Of a stretch of DNA of 64,000 bases, positions 59,187 through 64,000 are shown in pieces. The translations under genes and the position numbers were made by a program. Each line of letters starts with the position of its first letter. Position 1 is the first letter of the stretch. The stretch lies in assembly GCF_022678645.1 (NCBI RefSeq), contig NZ_JALBWV010000010.1, forward strand, positions 117,596 through 181,595. The letters are read 5' to 3'. Under the pieces are notes generated by a model. The model was not told the DNA's origin, made no database searches, and saw only the letters and a list, made by a program, of their open reading frames with translations. This DNA is from Saccharopolyspora soli. GTDB taxonomy: Bacteria > Actinomycetota > Actinomycetes > Mycobacteriales > Pseudonocardiaceae.

Positions 59187-60407
59187 TCAGTGCTTGGGCA
59201 GCAGGCGCACCGCGGAGATGAGACCGATGGTCGCCACCACGGCAACGATGATCGCGTAGGCGTTGGCCGTCCAGCTCAGGCCGACCTGGGTGACCGCCAC
59301 ACCGGCCGCCACCGCGGGGAGGCTGAAGGCCGAGTAGTTGACCGTGTAGACCGTCGCGAACAGGGCTGCGCGTCGGTTCGGCTCGGCGAGCTGGGACACG
59401 CTGCCGAACGCGCCCAGGAACGCGCCGCCGAAACCGAACCCGGTGATCACGGTGCTGACGAAGAACAGCGGCGCGGACGCCGTGGCCAGCGCGGCGAGAG
59501 TGCCGATCAGGCCCACCAGCAGCACCGGCGAGGCCGCGATGATCGCGGCGCGCGGACTGCGGTGGCGGAACACGATCGAGCCGATCGCCGCGGTGCCCAT
59601 CAGGCAGCAGACCACGAACCCGCCCACCAGGTGGTTGGTGATGCCGAGCAGTTCGATGGCCAGGGACGGGCCCAGTGACATGTAGAAGCCGGTCATGGAC
59701 CAGGTGGTGACCAGGATCGGCACCACGGTGAGGAACCGGCCACGGGCGTTGCCCGGCACGCCGATCCTGGGCCGCAGCGAGGTCAGGGCGCCAGGATGTC
59801 TCGGGGACGTCTCGGGCATCAGCGCGACGCCGACGGCCGACACCGCGCATGCCACGAGGAGCAGCACGTAGACCAGGGTGGTCGGGGCGGGGGCGTACTC
59901 GACGAGCAGACCCGAGCCCAGCGCGCCCGCCCCGAGCCCGATGCCCGGAGCAGCGGTGTTGATCAGCGGGGCGAGTTTCGGGCGGAGGTCCACCAAGCAC
60001 GCGCTGGTCGCGCCCGTCGCCAACCCCGTCGCGAGTCCTTGCAGGATGCGTGCGACCAACAGCCAGCCGCTGCCGTCGGCGGTGATGAACGCGATCATGG
60101 CCACGGCCTGGGTGGCGAGCGCGGCGAGCAGGGCCGGGCGGCGCCCGATGTGGTCGGACAGCGCGCCGACGGTGATGAGAGCGGCGAGCAGGGCGATCGC
60201 GTAGACCGCGAAGACCACTGTCAGCGTGATCGCGGAGAACTGCCATTCGTCCTGGTAAACGGAGTAGAGCGGGGAGGGGGCCGCAGCGGCGCACATGAAC
60301 GCGAGCAGCGTGGCGGCCAGCGTCCAGAACGCCGCGGTGGGCGACATGCGCCGGGGTCGGGCTCCGGTGCTCACGTCGGCGACAGGCGTCGGCGGGGCAG
60401 ACGTCAC
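59187..60407 (-). CDS. MFS transporter (drug efflux-like)
   Basis: The 406-residue protein has 12 TM helices. TM1 has AAPSPLYSVYQDEWQFS and the loop 2-3 motif is GALSDHIGRRPAL. TM5 has GLGAGALGSGLL, near the motif C of drug:H+ antiporters. The substrate is unknown. The 187 bp upstream to the LysR gene show no strong operator. Confidence 0.85.
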   Translation of the reverse strand: MTSAPPTPVADVSTGARPRRMSPTAAFWTLAATLLAFMCAAAAPSPLYSVYQDEWQFSAITLTVVFAVYAIALLAALITVGALSDHIGRRPALLAALATQAVAMIAFITADGSGWLLVARILQGLATGLATGATSACLVDLRPKLAPLINTAAPGIGLGAGALGSGLLVEYAPAPTTLVYVLLLVACAVSAVGVALMPETSPRHPGALTSLRPRIGVPGNARGRFLTVVPILVTTWSMTGFYMSLGPSLAIELLGITNHLVGGFVVCCLMGTAAIGSIVFRHRSPRAAIIAASPVLLVGLIGTLAALATASAPLFFVSTVITGFGFGGAFLGAFGSVSQLAEPNRRAALFATVYTVNYSAFSLPAVAAGVAVTQVGLSWTANAYAIIVAVVATIGLISAVRLLPKH

Positions 60408-60594
60408 TAGTTCTCCTAAGCAATGATCGATGCCTTCGGAGACGCCGCACGACGACGAACAATTCCCGCTGTCATGGGAGATCCCACATCGTGGTCGTCG
60501 ACGCGGCGCGGGTTGCTGAGGCTCACTGCGAAACGAGCCCGACTGCTCGGCAATGCCGGGAGCCGGTCATAGGGCGTCGGTCGGTCGCGGAAGG

Positions 60595-61494
60595 TCAGTC
60601 GGGGGAGACGTTGTGTTCCGATTCTTCGAGGGCGTTGCGGAAGGCTTGGACCGCTAGGCGGGTGTCGTTGGTGCGCCAGGCGATCGCGAGTTCCGCTGGG
60701 GTCAGTCCGATGACCGGGCGGGTGGTGATGCCCGGCCGGTTGTAGAGCTTCGCGTTGCCCTCCGCGAGCAGCACCACGCCGAGTCCGGCCGCTATGGCCT
60801 CGAACACCTCGTCCGCTGATCCGGCGACCGCGCCGATCACCGGGGCGCGGCCTCCTCTGGCGTCGCTGGCCAGCCAGAAGTCGCGCAGCTCACCGGCTTC
60901 CGGGGGCAGTGCGATGAACGGTTCGTCGAGCAGGTCGTTGAAGGGGATCTCCGCCCGGTCCGCCAGCGGGTGGTCGTCGGGCATGGCCACCACCCGCCGC
61001 TCGCGCCGCAAGGTGCGGGTGCTGATGTCGCGTGGTCGCACCGGCCGCCAGACGAACGCGACGTCCGAGGTGCCGTCGGCCAGCCCGGCGGTCGGATCCG
61101 TCCAGTCCACCAACCGAAGCACCACCCGCCACCGCGGCAGCTGCTCGCTGAACCGGCGCATCGCCCGGCGCTGCAAGCCACGGCCGACGGCGGTCTGCAT
61201 GCCGACGACGAGCTCCCGCTGCTCCGCCGCTTCCCGTGCGGCTTGCTGGGCGCGTTCCCACGCTTCGAGCGTGGCCGTGGCCTCGGGCAGCAGCGCCGTG
61301 CCTTGTGCGGTGAGCACCACGTCGCGAGACCGGCGCTCGAACAGGGCGAAGCCCAGTTCGCGTTCGAGCACCCGGATCTGCTTCGACAGCGCGGGCTGGG
61401 AGACGAACAGCCGCTGCGCGGCGCGGGTGAAGTGCAGCTCGTCAGCCACCGCGACGAAATAGCGGAGATGTCTCAGGTGGACGTCCATAACCAT
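60595..61494 (-). CDS. LysR-family transcriptional regulator
   Basis: The 299-residue protein has an N-terminal HTH (LRYFVAVADELHFTRAAQRL, then VSQPALSKQIRVLERELG) followed by the LysR effector domain (VVAMPDDHPLADR and GLGVVLL). Two ATG codons (61494, 61488) are possible. The T-N11-A palindrome over its own start codon suggests autorepression and control of the divergent aldo/keto reductase gene. Confidence 0.92.
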   Translation of the reverse strand: MVMDVHLRHLRYFVAVADELHFTRAAQRLFVSQPALSKQIRVLERELGFALFERRSRDVVLTAQGTALLPEATATLEAWERAQQAAREAAEQRELVVGMQTAVGRGLQRRAMRRFSEQLPRWRVVLRLVDWTDPTAGLADGTSDVAFVWRPVRPRDISTRTLRRERRVVAMPDDHPLADRAEIPFNDLLDEPFIALPPEAGELRDFWLASDARGGRAPVIGAVAGSADEVFEAIAAGLGVVLLAEGNAKLYNRPGITTRPVIGLTPAELAIAWRTNDTRLAVQAFRNALEESEHNVSPD

Positions 61495-61501
61495 CGGTTA
61501 T
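61487..61501. promoter_or_regulatory. LysR binding site (T-N11-A palindrome)
   Basis: ATAACC-ATC-GGTTAT is a perfect palindrome. It fits the T-N11-A rule of LysR sites and covers the regulator's own start codon, 47 bp before the divergent gene. Confidence 0.6.
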
Positions 61502-61548
61502 AACACCGGGTCTTCGACATCGAACCCGCTCGGTACGAGGATCGGTGC

Positions 61549-62544
<996 letters not shown>

Positions 62545-62637
62545 GTTCATCGCCGCTGCTGGAGAGGGCTTTAAAACAGGAGTTGTCTCGGGATCGGCAG
62601 GCTGAGGCGGCGTCTGAGGTGTTACCGCAGGCGCCGA

Positions 62638-63378
62638 TCAGAAGCTGCCGCCACCGGCGTGGATGATCTGGCCGGTGATCCACCGGCTGTCGTCGGCGGC
62701 CAGGAACGCCGTGATGTCGGCGATGTCGGCAGGTTCGCCGATCCGGCCGAGCGGGGTTTGCGCCGCGACCCGTTCCAGGACCGATTCGGGTTGCAGTTCC
62801 GCGAGTCCATCGGTGCGGACCGGGCCGGGCCGCACCCCGTTTACGGTGATCCGGCGCGACCCGAGTTCCTTCGCGAGCACTCGGACCAGCTGGTCACCGG
62901 CAGCCTTGGCGGCGCCGTAGAGGCCGGTACCGGGCCGGGTGGTCGCGACCGTCCCGCTGGAGACCACCACGATCCGGCCGCTGTCGCGGAGCCGGTTCGC
63001 CGCCTCCCGCAGAGCCGTGAAGGTGGCTCGGGTGTTGGTGTCGAACAGTGTGTCGTAGTCCTCGTCGGTTGCCTCGGCGATGGGGGAGAAGCGCGCCGTG
63101 CCGACGTTGTTCACCAGGACGTCGAGGCCGTCGAAGTGCCGCTGCGCGGCGTCGAACAGGTCGCGCAGCTGGGCGGGGTCGGTGACGTCGGCCCGCACCG
63201 CTGTGGCCCGCCCGCCGCTTGCCTCGATCTTGGCCACGGCGTCGTGGGCGGCGGCCCGGTCGGTTCGGTAGTTGACGACCACGTTCATCTCGTCGGCGCC
63301 GAGCCGTTCGGCGATGGCCCGGCCGATGCCGCGCGAGCTTCCGGTCACCAGGGCAGTTCGGGGCACGTCCGTCTCCAT
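62638..63378 (-). CDS. Short-chain dehydrogenase (FabG-like)
   Basis: The 246-residue protein contains TGSSRGIGRA, NYRTD for NADP, LVNNVGTARFSP (NNxG), VVVSSG with the catalytic Ser, YGAAK (YxxxK) and a typical C-terminal WITGQIIHAGGG. Substrates could be ketones or quinones. It is divergent from the MarR gene at 63454 and likely repressed by it through the repeats at 63378-63402. Confidence 0.92.
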   Translation of the reverse strand: METDVPRTALVTGSSRGIGRAIAERLGADEMNVVVNYRTDRAAAHDAVAKIEASGGRATAVRADVTDPAQLRDLFDAAQRHFDGLDVLVNNVGTARFSPIAEATDEDYDTLFDTNTRATFTALREAANRLRDSGRIVVVSSGTVATTRPGTGLYGAAKAAGDQLVRVLAKELGSRRITVNGVRPGPVRTDGLAELQPESVLERVAAQTPLGRIGEPADIADITAFLAADDSRWITGQIIHAGGGSF

Positions 63379-63402
63379 TAGTTGAGTTAGTCGTTAGTTG
63401 AG
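63378..63402. promoter_or_regulatory. Direct repeats in the SDR/MarR promoter
   Basis: TTAGTTGAG occurs at 63378-63386 and 63394-63402, 16 bp apart, with TTAGTCG between, overlapping the SDR start codon. A likely MarR site, related in sequence (TTAGTT) to the 57869 operator. Confidence 0.5.
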
Positions 63403-63441
63403 ATGCTGGACTAAAATTGTCGAGGATGTCAACTGTCGAGG

Positions 63442-63447
63442 TAATCT
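63442..63447 (+). promoter_or_regulatory. Putative -10 box (TAATCT) of the MarR gene
   Basis: TAATCT ends 6 nt before GTG 63454. Two copies of TGTCGAGG (63418 and 63434) lie around it. Confidence 0.4.
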
Positions 63448-63453
63448 GCGCGT

Positions 63454-63846
63454 GTGGACCCGGACTTCCTGCGCGCCCTGATGGCCCTGCACCGCGAACT
63501 GCGCGGGCTCTACGCGGCCATCGCTCGCCGATTCGGGCTGACACCCCAGCAGATCGAGCTGCTGTGCTTGCTCAAGGACCGCTCACCGTCGCTCGGCGAG
63601 CTCGCGACGCTGCTGGGCTGCGACAAGACCAACATCACCGGCATGGTCGACCGGCTGGAACGGCGGAGCTTCCTGACCCGCGTGACGGACCGCAGCGACC
63701 GCCGGATCAGCCGCCTAGCCCTGACCGAAGAAGGCGAGGCCCTGGGCGCCGAGGTGCGCGAAGCGTTCGCCGAGGTCGCCGCCGACCGCTGGGCAGCGGT
63801 GTCCCCGGAGGACTGCGCAGCGCTCACCCGCCTCGCCCGCTCGTGA
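63454..63846 (+). CDS. MarR-family transcriptional regulator
   Basis: The 130-residue protein has GLTPQQIELLCLLKDRSPSL, then LGCDKTNITGMVDRLERRSF and a basic wing (DRSDRRISRLALTEEGEALG). It resembles the 57931-58350 protein. The stop codon lies inside the second copy of the hairpin repeat. It probably represses the divergent SDR gene. Confidence 0.9.
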   Translation: MDPDFLRALMALHRELRGLYAAIARRFGLTPQQIELLCLLKDRSPSLGELATLLGCDKTNITGMVDRLERRSFLTRVTDRSDRRISRLALTEEGEALGAEVREAFAEVAADRWAAVSPEDCAALTRLARS

Positions 63847-63915
63847 GTGCGCAACCGGGCTCCAACCCGGCTACGCACTCACGACCCCAGTCGGGTGAGG
63901 AGTGAAGGGCACCCT
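63843..63915. repeat. Stop-codon-overlapping hairpin repeat, copy 2
   Basis: It matches 46211-46283 with about ten changes. The unit starts GTGAGTGCGC and pairs with GCACTCAC (GTGAGTGC with GCACTCAC), then GGGTGAGGAGTGAAGGGCACC. It supplies the TGA of the MarR gene. The sequence from 63916 to the right edge shows no gene. Confidence 0.7.
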
Positions 63916-64000
63916 TTACCCAGGGTGGATTCCAGGGGTGGTTGCAACACGAGTGATCAATTGGCTTCGGTCAGGAGTTTAGTTAAGCGCTCGGCTGGGG

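Overview
The window is high-GC actinobacterial DNA, most likely from a member of the Pseudonocardiaceae such as Saccharopolyspora. The reasons are the codon usage, frequent GTG starts, WhiB7, a mycobacterial-type arabinosyltransferase, EspG/DUF3558 type VII secretion genes, and a gene order that follows the Mycobacterium tuberculosis Rv3202c-Rv3193c block. No rRNA, prophage, transposase, CRISPR array or antibiotic cluster was seen.

Region 1 (1-31.7 kb) is this conserved block opened by insertions. It runs: 3' part of an AdnB-type helicase-nuclease, an RCK potassium channel, nudC, uvrD2, whiB7 with a long attenuated leader, an ABC1/UbiB-like kinase, a tiny zinc-ribbon protein at 24088-24237, a DUF2342 metalloprotease, a PDZ-Lon-like protease, a PPA1309-family protein and a UPF0182 membrane protein. 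Inserted between these are a YpfJ-type metallopeptidase, a DUF2207 protein, a four-gene type VII secretion substrate/chaperone cassette (8.7-12.0 kb), a paired M16 peptidase operon, a secreted phosphodiesterase, a HigB/HigA-like toxin-antitoxin pair whose antitoxin has a duplicated N-terminus, and a methyltransferase directly after the whiB7 operon.

Region 2 (31.7-38.7 kb) holds two initiator tRNA-fMet genes in a tandem duplication, a PadR regulator, prfB, ftsE-ftsX, smpB, an amidohydrolase and tmRNA (ssrA). It combines translation initiation, termination, ribosome rescue and divisome genes.

Region 3 (38.9-64 kb) is accessory. It carries an SDR-NTF2 fusion; an IclR/CapA/AAHS-transporter/SDR/tautomerase/MarR group that looks like small aromatic-acid metabolism; a secreted TAP-like hydrolase; a NarL-type two-component system; an Emb arabinosyltransferase; and a run of redox enzymes (two aldo/keto reductases, an FAD oxidoreductase, an SDR) and transporters. 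Several of these sit next to divergent MarR or LysR regulators with clear palindromes in the shared promoter.

The structures not explained by ordinary genes are three repeat families. The first is a MITE-like element with 10-bp terminal inverted repeats (clearest at 21064-21157). The second is an about 100-bp element found just downstream of both tRNA-fMet genes and of tmRNA. The third is a hairpin repeat that begins at the stop codon of two unrelated MarR genes. In addition, about ten genes have a TANNNT box 6-8 nt before the start codon and appear to be leaderless. All functional statements rest on motifs and gene order read by eye; no database search was possible.
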